A stretch of 64,000 nucleotides of DNA from Aphelenchoides besseyi (lineage: Eukaryota; Nematoda; Chromadorea; Rhabditida; Aphelenchoididae): the NCBI GenBank assembly GCA_024699855.1, contig JAMPIQ010000002.1:3906001-3970000 (forward strand), in the 5' to 3' direction. A program made the position numbers and the translations under genes. A model generated the notes under the pieces. It had not been told where the DNA came from, did not search any database, and worked only from the letters and a program-made list of their open reading frames with translations. Each line of letters starts with the position of its first letter. Position 1 is the stretch's first letter. This document shows positions 1 to 11,964 of the stretch, one piece after another.

Positions 1-683
1 CGTGTTCTGAACTGTCTGCAAGTGCCCGTATCCGCAAATGTTCAAATTTGCAACTATCTATACGCCATTCTTAACCTACCAACATCCAACCCGTCCAGCC
101 CTTGTTTACCGGGACGACCCTACGGATACATTTATTGGCGTTTAATTGCAAACTTACGGGACTACCATCTTGACCATCTTCACCTAAAATGGATGTATTC
201 GAATTGATTAAAACGACTTTTCAATTTTCCTTCTAAAATAAAGACTTAACGTCAACATACCATCAACTCCAGGAGGCCCGGGCGGTCTAAGATTGAAGCT
301 ATTAGTAGCAAGATTCACTTATTTCCCAACCCTGGAGGACATTGCAATTGAACACACGAAGAACATTGTTGCTTTCCATCATCTGCCGCACTTCCACTTC
401 CATAACCTTGGCGTTTTGCACGATTATTGTGTCGTACAACGACAACATCTTGCCAAATGTTACGTGCCGTAAACTAAATTAGAATCCTTGAGACCCGAAT
501 GCCAATCCTGTGGCTCACCTTAAATGCGAGCATTCGCTGTTCAATGTCCTGATGAGCTGAATCCAATCGATTGATCATCGTCGGCACAAAAACGCCGACA
601 ACAGTCAAACAAAAGATGCTCAATGCCATTGTGGCCAAAGCCACTCGTGGCGCTGGCTCTTTTCGTTCCTCACACTTTTCCAT
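1..683 (-). CDS. Nematode cuticle collagen, 5' part (runs off the window)
   Basis: Structural protein of the nematode cuticle. Exons on the minus strand: 683-519, 473-319, 286-261, 183-158, 119-80 and 15-1, all with GT-AG introns of 26-64 nt and consistent phases. The protein starts MEKCEERK, then has one hydrophobic segment (LATMALSIFCLTVVGVFVP) typical of the collagen N-terminal domain, then INRLDSAHQDIEQRM. After it come a furin-like RAKRQ site, a CSSC pair, and Gly-X-Y repeats (GPPGVDG, GEDGQDGSPGRPGKQGLDG). Known for the family: type II membrane precursor, cleaved at the RxxR site, cross-linked through Cys and tyrosine. The short Gly-X-Y exons are unusually fragmented. The 3' end, with most of the triple helix, lies outside the window. 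The family call is secure; the member is not identifiable. Confidence 0.9.
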
Positions 684-689
684 TCGCTG

Positions 690-2115
690 AAATCACAATT
701 TGAATTCAAAGTCACTTTGGAGTTTACAAGTTTAACGTTTGAAATGAATCGACTGATTCGGAATGATTGGAAAACGTTTGCGAGCGAAATACCGCCACCT
801 ATTTCTCTCGACTGATAACCTTGAAGTCGACGCAATGACCCAAATTCTTCGCAGATCTGCAAGTTCTTTCAAAAGGATATGACTCTTTCCATCCGATAGC
901 ATTGCTCTCTGAGCTCCAATGATTGCAAGGATTGCAAATGAATATTCAAATTCTATTGCCAATACAAACACACTTATTGTTCTTGAGGAAATGGTAATCT
1001 TCTCAAACAAACGTCTATTCTCATGTCGTGAATAAACTCATTAGTCAGCGGGGTTTCACGTGTGATTATCTCAGGTTTAAGATTACAATTACGAAACCCA
1101 TCATTTACAATATGAGCGCACCATATTGACCCGCATATTCCGTTGAACTGCGCGGTTAAACCTAAACTACATTCGCTTACCAAACTCAAAGTTTGCTTCT
1201 TTCCGCAGTGGGTCAGCATTGATCTTGCAAGCATTTGAAACAACGGTTTTGATTCTGTTCTCCTTTTTACCCTTTTTGCGTTCTTCCACTCCGAATTCCT
1301 CGGATTCGAGAATCCTCTAGATATTGTCGCTGATGTCTTCCATGTTGTCCTCTTAGTGGATGTGATCAATTGCATTCACTTCTTCTTTATTCGTGTTAAT
1401 CGAAGTGCAAAGTGGATGCTCGAGGAAGCAACAAAGAAAGAACAGGAAGTCCAGTTAAGCTGAATTCACGGTTCAAACGATAAGCATTCGGATCTGGTTA
1501 ACATCGTTTGACCTGCTGATTTCACTTTTTACGTTCAGTTGTTGTTTGTGGTTCAACAGTTTCTAGTATTATTTCACGAAAGATCCTAATGGAAATCCTC
1601 GTTTAAGACAATAACAATTTGGATTCTTGTAAGAGATCATCAGAGAGATCGTGTGTTTGTTCGAATTCCAATAAACAACAGTCGATTTTGTTTCGGCGTT
1701 GAAGTGCATGACTAGAGATCATAAATGTCAACGCAGTTGGTCGAGAGTTAACTTTCGAGTTAACAACAAAGAACTTGTAAACAGACAACAAGATTGAAGT
1801 CAGCACATTCTTTGCTCAACAAACAATCTTAACTAACAAGGAGTGCGTCTGCAAGAATCCTGTGATATTTCGTCGTCTGATATCAATCGATGCGTCTCGA
1901 CGAGCTGAACTTTTCTGTGTACGTCTTTTTTGCTATAACTCTGATGTGGCCGAGATTTCGGTCAAAAACCGAAAACACTAAAATCGCTGAAATCATAGTA
2001 TCGATTATGCTGATTATCGTGGTGAAGTCCGTTTATTTTTGTCTCATTTTATTCTCGAGATATTGGCCGTTTTATTTGGCCAACATTCATTCCGGGTTAT
2101 GGTCCGCTGGTCCTT
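690..2115. other. No recognisable gene; one weak coding-like stretch near 1190-1340 (-)
   Basis: Upstream flank of the collagen gene. Minus-strand reading near 1340-1190 gives a lysine/glutamate-rich stretch (EEFGVEERKKGKKENR), but an in-frame TAG follows its only nearby ATG. No spliced model or family match could be supported. The rest is low in coding signal on both strands. Confidence 0.3.
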
Positions 2116-2123
2116 CTCTGGAC

Positions 2124-2210
2124 GTGTGAGCTGCAATAGTCGAGTGAGGAAGCGATCTGCTTGCGAAACTCTTTTGGAGGTTGCAGGTTCAATTCTGTCT
2201 GCTGTCGAAT
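2124..2210 (+). repeat. tRNA-Ser/Leu-like sequence (SINE head or tRNA pseudogene)
   Basis: An A-box-like TAGTCGAGTGAGG (from 2137) and a B-box-like GGTTCAATTCT (2186-2196) lie about 50 nt apart. That spacing suits tRNA-Ser/Leu with a long variable arm. D-arm-like text (TAGTCGAGTGAGGAAGCG) resembles class II tRNAs, but no clean acceptor or anticodon stem can be drawn. A tRNA-derived SINE head or a decayed tRNA is more likely than a working gene. Confidence 0.4.
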
Positions 2211-2349
2211 GCAAGTTGCTGTCTTGTATGCACAAAGAAAAAAGGAAAAGAGTGAATAGTAAGTGACTACGAGGGATTCAATCGACTGCAAAATGAGTTC
2301 ATTTAAACAATTTGGTTCTGTAGCAACATTTTTTATTGATCACAGACAA

Positions 2350-3841
2350 TTAGTTTTTGGCTTTTGCAAACCCAATAGTACGCTTTTCAATGTTGTAGAC
2401 CGCGCAGTATCTCTGGGTGAAAGGAGTTCCGAGAATCCACAAATCGTCGAAATCTAAACCAACCAATAATACTACACAACGACCATTATGAAGGTTTAAA
2501 AGCATGTTATGGGAAGGAATAGTGTACTGATGGTTATTGATAGTAAGAGTGACCGTTGCATTAGTATCGCATTTCACAGTGTAATGCTTTTCAACGAGTG
2601 TTGCTCCCATTTTGTCCAAGAGTTGCTTGACGGTGTCTTTAGGCCCAACTATACGATTACTTCCCGAATCTGTAAATGGAAATAAGACGAACATCACTCC
2701 CTGAGATTACCTGAAAGCGCTTTGATATTGTTTGTTATAAATGCACTACCAATTTGAAACTGGGACACGTCAAATTCCCAATGATATGCTATTTCGGGTT
2801 ATTAAATCGTGTGCAAGATTTTCGACTTACAATTAGGATCTACATTAACGGAGCCCTCAACTTTATCGCAGTTAATTTTATCCACGCCCCCAAAAGTGAT
2901 CAAACCACCATCATGGCACCGGTCGTCTTCATACACCGGACATTTTCGCATGTGAATCGTAAAGATCGGTTCATCAAGAACCTTTTGACGCCAAGCTTCG
3001 CGCATAACCGTACTAGTGTACTTGTCCGACTCCTCTAAGATTGCAAGGCCAAGAATCCCCTACAAGATTCAATGGTTATGTAATTTGATTTTTCAACCTC
3101 ATCGCTATGTTCCATCACTTCACCGGCGCCAACGATGATTGGTTCCTTAAAACGCAATGAACCTCCAAACTAAAATAATCTCTCAGCAGAACAATTACCG
3201 TTAAACTAACCGTCAAAAAATCCTCGTAAAAATGACCTCGAACTGAACCAGTGCCTGTATTTCGAAGATGTTAGTTTGATTTCTTCATTCGCAAACCGTA
3301 TTCCACTTGAAAAGGTTCATTAGTGGGTTTGGCGGTAACAGATTCTGAGGGATCGTAGACTTCGAAATTCCGATGACAATGCCGACTAAGTGGCCCTAAA
3401 CAAAAAAAACTGTTATTTAATCGTTGATTTCGAATAACCAGATGATTTGCAGCCTTTTTTCGGAAGCCAGAAAATATCAGAGCCTAAGTAAAAACTGAAT
3501 AGAAAGGTTCACTGATACAGACCTGTATCGAATAACTAGAACATTGAAGTCAATGATTATGCAAACATTTCGCTCACTTACCACAGTAAAAGGTTCCGGT
3601 GGTGTTCCTACGTATACCGTTCCTGAACAGTTGAATCTGATTATCGTCAACTAGATTGCAGACCCCAATACGCCGCGTCTCTACTCGAAGTTAAAGCTTG
3701 TCCATAGACATCGCTCAACCTCAGCGTGTTGTTGCGTTGCGCACGTTTGACAGCTTGAACAGCAACAGACCATGAGCCCGCATCAGCCAATATCACAAGA
3801 GCACATCCAATTAACAGACCGAACACCAACATCGAAGACAT
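2350..3841 (-). CDS. Pepsin-family (A1) aspartic protease, secreted, complete
   Basis: Secreted or lysosomal endopeptidase. The start at 3841 gives a signal peptide (MSSMLVFGLLIGCALVILADA) and a short propeptide. Minus-strand exons join through about eight introns of 38-60 nt with matching phases. The mature enzyme begins YWGTVYVGTPPEPFTVLFD. The first catalytic motif is DTGSD (pepsin DTGSS) and the flap tyrosine is in EYGTGS. The second motif is DSGSN instead of the usual DTGTS; its Asp is kept. C-terminal landmarks WILGTPFTQRY and NIEKRTIGFAK are typical of the family. Cys pairs fit the A1 fold. Length is about 370 residues, normal for the family. Stop TAA at 2352-2350. Nematodes use such enzymes for digestion and in the lysosome; the role here is inferred only from family. 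Confidence 0.88.
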
Positions 3842-4693
3842 TGGAGCAATATAATTTGTACGAATCAGAATCGACGGCTATTTTATTCAGACAAACTTCT
3901 TCATTTCAGTGCACTCTCCAAGTATTGTAGTCGTGGCAATCCGCGTAGTTCCCGGAAATAAGTTCAATGTCCGCTCTAAAACCTAAAAATTTCGCTGCTA
4001 ATGTTTTTATGATTTGAACTTTAATCAACTCAAGGATCGAAATAAACTTTTCGTATTGAAACAGCTGGCACTTTTTATTGGTGGTTTTCAAACGAAAGGA
4101 AGGCAGTTGAACCTTTTAAACGTCAAGATCAATTTTTGTTTGCTGTTTACTTCATTGAGTGAAGATGTAGTTAGCCATCGTTTGTTTAGATAGTTGTCCA
4201 TCTGCTTCACTGCAAACGAATCGAAAGAACGGTTGTTTTGGAACTCCCAAAACGTTTGCTTTTACGGCTATAATTTCCAATCAGCATCTTTGGCAATGAG
4301 TTGAGTAAACTAGTCTTACTAATGAAACAATTAAGATCCGCGATAAGATACCTTCCGTCCACCTATTGATCTAACTCAGAATTATTGCCACCCATCATAT
4401 AGTTTCGGGAATATTGGTGCATAAGCTTACTTATAGTTTTAGTAGCTCTCTTAGAACTTTGTGGATTTTTTGCTACCCTATGTATAGATCGATTTTTAGC
4501 AGTTTTTATCGGTCCTACGGTATGCTTTTTTGTATTCGTTGTATTTGGGCTATAAAAGAATGCTGACTGTTTTCGAACTCAATGAATAGAATTTATTGAC
4601 AAGAAAACAAACAAGTTGAAAACCAATCAATAAACGGCCACCAATCTGGATCATAATCGGCAAATTCTGTCGTTGCATAAATAGGAATCCATA
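3842..4693. other. Intergenic; a TATA-like site only
   Basis: Upstream region of the aspartic protease. A TATAAAAG string at 4551-4558 (+) resembles a core promoter, but no plus-strand gene follows that I can support. Otherwise A/T-rich sequence with no coding signal. Confidence 0.3.
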
Positions 4694-5575
4694 TCACCAT
4701 TTTATTCGGTTTTCATCAAAGGGTATACGTTGTTCGTTGCCGGGTTTTTTCATACCATACATGTGCGTAATGGTACAGCGCGAGCTTCGTATAGAAACTG
4801 CTGATAGGTACGATCGGTCCCCACGTTTGCATCGCTCTTTGTTGATGACGGTGAACAAGTCCTGGCCCAATGATGGTGTTCTCTGCAGAAGACGAACGAT
4901 AATCGCAGAGAAAGCTGAACGAAGTAAAATTTCCTTCAAATGTCTTTTTATACGGCATTCGTCGGTACTGCTCACAGTCGTTATGTTGTAATAGTGCTTG
5001 TGCTCATTGACTTACATCTGTTGGTGTTGAGAACGGTACCAGTTGGACGATTGGCAGTCAGTTTAAGATTCATCCAAACACGTTAAACCATCGTTGAACA
5101 CAAATTTACACTGAGGATTAAAAATCTATAAAGACATTAGTAAAACCCGACTACAATCAAACTAACAGAACAAGCATTTCATTACTGTCAATATTAGAAG
5201 ACGATTCTTCAAGGTTGAACATTTGTAGGTTTATCGCGATGTTGAATAGAAACTAATGGACAGGTTACAATCAACTTGATCCAAACGACCAGCTAGCAAA
5301 CCGCTTTTTGATTTTTCCCTTCCAGTAAGATCACTTTCAAACCGACTATTGTCCATTGTGACGACACTCACGGAAACTGTCTTTTATGGCTTTTGCCGAC
5401 GGTTATTATTCAACGCGCTACCATTGTTTGAAACCGATGCTATGCGTTAGCCGAGAAACTGGTCAATTGAAAGTGTCCCGGCGCGGTTTAGTGCGATGAC
5501 TGGAAGCCAAGTAACATGAATAGCTTTCCTCAAGTGCAGATGTGATCGGTCACTACTTATAGACGGTGTTTATCT
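4694..5575 (-). mobile_element. Helitron-associated 5' region, copy 1 (minus orientation)
   Basis: Reads on the minus strand. The block about 5575-5015 is closely related to 16190-16800 (+) and 44030-44580 (+); shared text includes ACCGATCACATCTGCACTTG and CATCGCACTAAACCGCGCC. A short ORF start is conserved between this copy and copy 2: MNLKLTANRPTGTVLNTNRC here, MNLKPTPDRPTGAVLNTNRC there. Downstream (4975-4694) is a second conserved stretch, WGPIVPISSFYTKLALYHYA, also found near 44780 in copy 3 and not recognised. In copies 2 and 3 the same leader precedes Helitron Rep/helicase coding sequence, so this is read as a truncated Helitron end. No Rep or helicase sequence remains here. Confidence 0.55.
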
Positions 5576-5937
5576 AATTGAGTTTATCGATAGCCTTTTG
5601 CATACTTTTTCGTTTACTTTTGTTCATAGAATTGAAATTCCTTGTTTCGATGTCGATTTTACTCTTTCACTTCCATTTTGATTTCACTTGCTGTAAATCA
5701 ACTACAGTATATTTCCGTTTGCATTTCAATTTGAACCTTTTTACGCAATCATTTATAGTTTTTCAAATACTTTGATTAAGCCAAACCGTTGATACAACTC
5801 GGCGTGTCTAGCATTTATACTGAAACATTATCATCTAAAGCCTACAATTTCCATCATATCCTCTTATTCTCAATTTCCGTTTTAACTTTCGCGTACTATT
5901 TCACGCGTTTCGGTAATTTACTAATTGTGTTGTATTT

Positions 5938-6845
5938 CAGCACAATTAAAAATGGAAAATTGCGAAGATTATGCGCGGGACAAGAGGCCTACGCGCCGGA
6001 ACAAGGGGACGACCGAAAATGGTTGGCGTACAAGGAGACGTTGGCCTATATTCAGGAGCTCCGTGACGAGTCCTTCGAAAGTAATATGGCCACTCTTGTT
6101 GAACGACTAAAACTGTAAGTCATTACTTGATTTTTCTAAATTACTGTATTACTGTTTTTTTAGCAACTACAGTGAAGATGGAAAATGCCTTTGCATTTAT
6201 CGCGAAGACAAACGCAACACAACAGCCTTGCGCAAACACCGTGGATAACACCCACCTCAACCTTCCTGGCTTTGAATACTGCGGAGGATCTGAAAGAGGT
6301 TTACTGGAACTCGTTCAACCATTCGAAAGCGATAGCCCGTGGTTACGATTTTCTATTTGACCAACACCACAGACTCCAAAGCTTCCAGTACCAAGAGGAG
6401 AATCTAAAAGAGGCCACTGAATCCCGTTCAACCTTTGGAAACTGATCAACGATGCGGCGAATACCACGTTGTACCGGGGTACAACTTCAGTTCGGTCGAT
6501 CTGCAACTTCTCATCCGAGAGTTACGCCTCCGATTGATATTCGAATATCAATTCGGAATCATGACTGATTGGAAACATGAAGGGCGTCACCTCGCATTAA
6601 TGGAGGGCATCTACGCTAAACACATCAACGCGAACAACGAGAAGCTGGATCGTAAAAAAATGGAAACCTTCATTGGCCAGCACTACGAGCACAGTCGTTG
6701 TGTTCCACACGCCCCTAATTTTTATTTTGATGAATTGTTGCACACCAACACATTAACTTGTCCAACTTGCACTGTAGAAGTAATTGAACCTCCTATTAGC
6801 ACTGTCAAACCAGAAGTCCTTCGAGTTAAGGGTCTTGAATGGTAA
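5938..6845 (+). pseudogene. Unknown gene 'Y', copy 1 (divergent from the Helitron leader)
   Basis: Not recognised. Exon 1 ends at 6114 (ETLAYIQELRDESFESNM), the intron is 6115-6163, and exon 2 starts NYSEDGKCLCIYREDKR. The frame breaks soon after: the homologous text QQPCANTVDNTHLNL continues in another frame. The C-terminal half is open from 6435 to TAA at 6845: NFSSVDLQLLIRELRLRLIF, YQFGIMTDWKHEGRHLALME, then RCVPHAPNFYFDELLHTN and a CPTC pair. Related copies lie at 14783-15500 (-) and 42920-43676 (-), each beside a Helitron leader in divergent orientation. Conserved Cys pairs suggest metal binding, but that is inference. The C-terminal part is related to repeat X (next entry). Confidence 0.55.
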
Positions 6846-6904
6846 TCACTTGTCCGCCTCTTTGTTTCCGGTTGTAAATAAACTTCTTGAATAATTTGTG
6901 AATT

Positions 6905-7310
6905 TGATGGAAAGTATTGTGTTAACATAGAAATGATTTTCGGTTCAGTTTGATGACAATAGATGAAAAGGTCAATGCAACTATTGCGTGTTCTATAAAC
7001 AAATGCAAGGCAGCAAAGTTGATGAATTCACTTGCTCAAGATATCTAATAATATTTGGCATGAAATGCAAACAAGAGCATAAGATCGATAGAAGCAAGTT
7101 TGCAAGTGTCTATTCACAAATTTTTATCGACGAATTTCGTTTTCATGTTTACCACTAACACTCGTTCAGAATCACTATCGATTGGGAATATCGACGACTA
7201 ATATGATGCTTGATTTAGAAAAGAGCGTGGACAGGTCTAGTGCCGAAGTCTAGCAATGACATTGACAATTTTGTAGTGCTGTTTAAATTGGAAGAGCATT
7301 AAAAATGTTA
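6905..7310 (+). repeat. Repeat 'X', copy 1
   Basis: About 400 bp beginning near ATGATTTTCGGTTCAGTTTG. Also present at 14225-14601 (-), 18901-19285 (+) and 42340-42870 (-). It always follows gene Y except at 18901, where it follows a broken Helitron ORF. Its translation in the 18901 copy (NFTSVYSQILIDELRFHVHY) aligns by eye with the Y domain NFSSVDLQLLIRELRLRLIF, so X looks like a diverged second copy of that domain. This copy has stops in frame. Confidence 0.6.
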
Positions 7311-7483
7311 ATGAGCAGCCCACCAGAGAATTCTTCTCTGAACATCTTTTCGAACAGTCCGCCGAAATCGCTTGACCTCTGATTTCCATCTGTTTTGGAT
7401 GGTTTCTTATCCGTTTGCTTGATCCTCCAACCTTCCAAAAACAGTGCCGGTTCATTACAAGGGTCTTCAATGGCACAATGCAA
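7283..7483 (-). other. Short coding-like ORF, unrecognised
   Basis: Minus-strand reading HCAIEDPCNEPALFLEGWRI followed by a charged stretch and FGGLFEKMFREEFSGG, to a stop at 7283. The start is an ATG at 7483. It abuts the outer edge of repeat X. The IEDP string recalls nucleotidyltransferase C-terminal parts, but that is too little for a call. It may be a fragment of a larger gene disrupted by the mobile module. Confidence 0.25.
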
Positions 7484-7823
7484 AGATGTGAACTTTGATG
7501 TTCATCCAGTCGATAGTAGAAAGCACAACTAGCATAGCAAGTGAATTCGCATCTCGCGAATTTGCATTACGGAAACTTGCATGGTCACAAAACTGTTGCA
7601 TCAACTTTAGTTTTGGATTGTCAGTTGTCGATTTCTGTTTTCGCGTTTTGGTGAGCTCCTTGTTATGCTCTCATTTCCTTTTCCGACTCCTGAATAGGTA
7701 GTTGTTTCTGAGCTCCAACTCGGTTTCTGTTTCGTGATCTTCGAGTGTCTTCTGAAGAATTCTGTTCTCATAGTTTCTGTTTCAGCTATTTATAACTATC
7801 AATCAGTTCTGTTCGCGAGTCGA

Positions 7824-8600
7824 GATGCATCAACAACTCCTTTATTTTTTGATTGGTGCAACTGTCCGGACGCTAATGGCCACTGCTGGAGACCCAGAGT
7901 GTTACGAATCGGTGGGCGTCGATATGTAAGTTTCGGGCATCTCATTCTGCAGTTGTTTGTGTTGCAGTGTATTCGACGGAAAGTGCAAGAACAACAGGAT
8001 CTACCCGCTGATTGTTGGAAGTGACGGCCTGGAAGTCCATTTCAGTGGAGCCAAGATCCCGTCGGACTCTTGAAAGTATGTTTAGATTATATACTTGTCT
8101 TTATTCTTCTTCTACAGAATTGATTTGAGCATTGATGGTTGTGCGTTTCGAGTGGTTTATCTAAAAGGTCAAGGCAGCGGGGTTTTTACTTACAATGCCG
8201 ATAAAATTACCAAAGCCACTGCTTCGTCCAACAAGATCACCTTCAACAACAACGTGCCAACGAACTAGTACTCAGTTAAGTTCGAAGCAATCAAGGACGA
8301 AAAGTACAAAGTGAACGTTTGGATCAACCAAGATCCAGACCAATTTTGTCGGTTGTGAAGATTGAACCGGTGAACAAGAAACATGATCACCGCAGTCAAC
8401 GCAACAAGCCCAATGAACACAAGAAGGACAGTCATCACAAGAAGGCTCACAGTGAAGACAAATCTCGTGATGTTCCAATTGCCAAACTGGCGACGGATGG
8501 GGACACCGATTTAAGGGCAAGTTTTGGGGTAAAAGTGGGAGGAAATGAGAGAGGAATCAGTTTATGGGTTTCTTTCTTGTCTCTGAGGGTTTAGCTGCAG
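7824..8600 (+). pseudogene. Broken secreted-protein gene, family unknown
   Basis: Starts MHQQLLYFLIGATVRTLMAT (signal peptide) and continues PECYESVGVDIVFDGKCKNN across an intron (donor after 7924, acceptor about 7966). Exon 2 reads YPLIVGSDGLEVHFSGAKIP and meets TGA near 8071. The same reading resumes after the next intron (DLSIDGCAFRVVYLKGQGSG), meets TAG at 8267, continues KVNVWINQDPDQ, then shifts frame into VVKIEPVNKKHDHRSQRNK and a His/Lys-rich tail. Two in-frame stops plus one frameshift argue for a pseudogene, or for local sequence error. I do not recognise the domain; the Cys-poor core looks like a small secreted beta-rich protein. Confidence 0.45.
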
Positions 8601-8764
8601 ATTCACGACTCACCCTTTAACGATCAGGTTGTGACACGCAGTAGCAATAGCTCGATGTTTACTTTCGATTAGATTGTGACCACTGGGAAATAAATTCTCA
8701 ACTCATCCCTTTTTCATTTCATGGCCGAGGACACGGCAAGTTCGGGCGCTTATTCGTCGATGAC

Positions 8765-9177
8765 ATGACAGTCATGAAGAAAATCATGGCTCCTCCATCG
8801 AAACCCACAAAAGAACCAAAGGCCAATGAGGACTTTACGAATGAAGAGAAGGCGTTGATGGAGAAACGTGCCGAGGTGTTCAAGACCAAATTCAACTACG
8901 AGTACAGACTCAAGCTGACTGCGGAACAAGTTTCGCGTTCCACAACCGCTCAAAGAACACCGCGGAGATAGTAGTGTATGACACAAATTTTCGAGAAAAA
9001 ATCCCAGACCTCAGCTATTGCCGCAAGCCTGTCGACAGAGTAATTAATATACTTGTCACTCATCAACCTCCGACCGATGCGCAAAAAACTCGCGGAGCTG
9101 TCAATCAACCGCCGCAGAAAGACCCCCGCCTCATACAAAGCGGCAAATTCAAAGTTATGATTTATTTGGAAAACTAA
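8765..9177 (+). CDS. Hypothetical protein, probably frameshifted near 8928
   Basis: The first ORF starts MTVMKKIMAPPSKPTKEPK and ends near 8971. A better continuation in another frame begins near 8930 (FHNRSKNTAEIVVYDTNFRE) and runs through PDLSYCRKPVDRVINILVTH to TAA at 9177. The two halves join with a shift around 8928. The shape, a short charged leader followed by a roughly 90-residue beta-like domain, recalls MSP-type domains, but no diagnostic motif is visible, so no function is assigned. It sits immediately outside the left palindrome arm. Confidence 0.35.
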
Positions 9178-9289
9178 GTTAACTTGCTACTGTAGGTTGA
9201 AGCGATTTGTCGTCGTGCACACGATGAAATGACTATTAGAAGTCTTACACAGAATCGATGCACAAAAATGAGGATACAAATTCTGAAAG

Positions 9290-10215
9290 AATAAAGGAAA
9301 GAACCAAGTAGACTAAACATATGGACTCAACACAGGTCTCCAACTCAAAATCATGTTAATAAACGTTCCTATTCCATGAATCTAAATAGAGATTGACGTT
9401 AGCAATATTCAAATGTTACCTCAATCGATGGGAGTATCATAAACAACAAGATCAGAAGAGGGATTAATGTAGTGCCAAATACGGATGCTTTTTGTGTGAA
9501 CAACAACCGATTCATTTGGTTCTACAACTCGTGTGTTTGTACTCATGAGATTCTTTATCTGAAGTTTTTGCGTCTTTTTCGACATTTCGACTTCCAATTC
9601 GTTCAGCTTACGAATTGTTTTGTAAAGTAAAAAGCCAATGAATTAACAAATGATACCGTGTGCACGACGACAAATCTTCACGTCAACTTGAAAAGATTTT
9701 TTGACTCACCAGCTGTCTAGAATATGATTTCCAACATTGGAAGACACTTCTGAGAAACAATATTGTTAATACGGTTATGGTGTTTTAAGGCTTACTACCT
9801 TGCCAATAACTATAGTTGGGTTCGGGGTTACATTGTTGAAAATAAACGGATTTGACTTGAAAAAACTATGATTTGTATACTTATAATGGAAGACTACAAA
9901 TATCAATCCAAAAAATGTCCACCAATGACAGAAGGCAATGAAAGCAGCAACGAAAATTCCAAGAAGTTTGGCAGCCGTTAATATCTTCTTTCTGAACATT
10001 TGCTTTTTCAATAAAATCGAAAAAACTCACTTGCAAATAAGGTACCACCGATAGCCAACTTGAATCGGTAAACTTTGATTGTCAAACTGAAACACACGTT
10101 TTAGCTTTAAGGAACATCCGACTTACCGAGAGCTTGAAACTGTAAGCTCCGACGAAGACGTAATGCTATTGTTTCAGAAAAAGCTTAACTGGCCATGCAA
10201 GTATGTGTATCCAAA
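9290..10215 (-). pseudogene. Serpentine chemoreceptor-like gene 2, left arm
   Basis: A minus-strand 7TM receptor read through several about-40-nt introns. Visible segments are EITHNFWIHILAWPVKLFLK, HYVFVGAYSFKLS, GYRWYLICK, KILTAAKLLGIFVAAFIAFC with HWWTFFGLIFVV, FNNVTPNPTIVIGK, and a late hydrophobic exon ending WRPVLSPYV. The GYRWYL and basic-loop-then-TM pattern fits the nematode Str/Srh superfamily. An in-frame TAG follows FLKQ in both arms. A 7TM sensory role is inferred from family. The exact exon set is uncertain. Confidence 0.5.
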
Positions 10216-10572
10216 AATTATGAGTGATCTCGAGATTATCATGATTGAAAATATCAATCAAAGTACGCGTATAAACAACGATCCGTTTAAAACCAAAAGA
10301 TTCTTATATTTCTAAAAATTGAAATCTCTAGTCAACCTCCACTAACCAACAAAACGCAATAACTACAGAACGAACAAATTTAACATCTTTCCATCGCCTC
10401 AATACGTTGACGGTTATTCATTTCTGCAATGTTGTTTGATGCTGAAGATCAAACATTTAAAGAATGTCTCTGTGGCAAGTCAATTACTTTTTTTGAGCAA
10501 TATAATAATCGCTTTTTTTCCACGGATGAATGAAGTATATCATACTCAGACTATCAATTATTCTGAAGCAAA

Positions 10573-11597
10573 TCATTCGGACAACAAACTCAGCTCTTCC
10601 AGGTATCCATGAAAGCTCATTAGTGCCAAAACGACGCTCATTAATTTGCCCGTGTTCTTGGACTAAAATCGAACATTTCGCTTACTTCACAAAAAACCAA
10701 AATTCCAAAGAAAACGATCGGAAGTAACAGGAAGATAACACTCACGTATAATTGGCATAAGAATGCTCTGAACAAAACCATTTGAAGTTGGAACGTCGAA
10801 CCAACCAACGACTCTCGTTACGTTTTACGTAACAAAAAGTAAAGAAGCATTGTGAGGATGTTACCGAAGCAAAAAAGAAACAAAAGTTGACAACCAAATA
10901 CAAGTGAAATAAACGAAATCCGTATTGATTTCCAAAACAAATCTTCGGCTTATTGGCGAACTCAAACAGTCCAGAGTTTTCCGTCAAAAATACCACCTGC
11001 GTATCGCTTCAATTAAGTTGACCCCAAAGAATGGGCAGCAATACGGAGAGATAAACAAAAATATACGTGAACAAGTAGACGACGTAAACCACTTTGTTCT
11101 CTTCGACAAAAGTGGAAACGCGGTTTTCGAAGACCTAAAATGAATACGCTTACAATTCTTGTGTTTTTCCTACTCGTAGGAAGCGGTAGACCAGAGACCA
11201 AACGATACTGCAATAGACCATAAAACGAACTCCAGAACACAGTTCACCTTAGATTGAGATTAATGAGTGCAATCACGGTGAAATAGAAGAGAAAGGTCGT
11301 TGCAGTTAATGTAAACTCGATTAATGGAAGAAGGAGAACACACTTCGACGGGAACAAAAATGTTGGTCGAACTAGAAAGACGAGCAGATAGAACAAATAA
11401 CACCAAATAACTAAAAGCAAATGAGGACATGCCTATGACTTCTAGATACCCGTGTTGAAAAGATACCAACGATAGACGGTCATTTGTAGCGATTTCGTCA
11501 AAAGCAAAAGGACCACGAGAGAAAGCAGGATCGTCGAGAGAATGAAGTTGAAGACAATTAAACGTTGAACAGGCATCTCAAAGTCGATGTTTCCCAT
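10573..11597 (-). pseudogene. Serpentine chemoreceptor-like gene 1, left arm
   Basis: The start at 11597 gives MGNIDFEMPVQRLIVFNFIL, then YRWYLFNT, a long hydrophobic exon, IIWSLVYRFLR, then (after a 39-nt intron) VFENRVSTFVEENKLVYVVY with further TM text. The late part STFQLQMVLF(K/R)AFLCQLY and the ending SFHGYLEELSLLSE match the last two helices of Str/Srh chemoreceptors. Two in-frame stops, TGA after WGQLN and TAA after LRKT, occur at the same places in both arms. Either the gene was dead before the duplication or my splicing misses an intron there. Confidence 0.55.
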
Positions 11598-11964
11598 GTC
11601 GAAATTAGTTTCAGCAGCAATCGACGGCAGACATGATTTGATATCACAGATCGAAAGTGGTGGCTGTCTACGCGTACTTCAAATCACAAATTAGTTCACC
11701 TCTTGTCTCACTTATTCGCATTGTTTGTAACCAACTTATGTTATTGAGTGAACTAATAGACGCATAACGATTGTTCCAACAACCGAAACAAGTGTGTTGA
11801 ACAGATGACTAGCAAATTATGCTTAGCGATGTTAATGACTTTAGTCGTTTATGTATTGCAAATGATTGCGTTTATCTTGGGAATATTGATGTAAACAAAA
11901 AATCCAAACAGAACTTTGAGCAAATTTAAAAAAGAAAGACTTAAACTAACAAAGAAAGAACCCG

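Noticed and set aside
1180..1345. Selenocysteine or readthrough gene on the minus strand
   Set aside because: The in-frame stop is TAG, not TGA, and no conserved domain or recoding element is visible.
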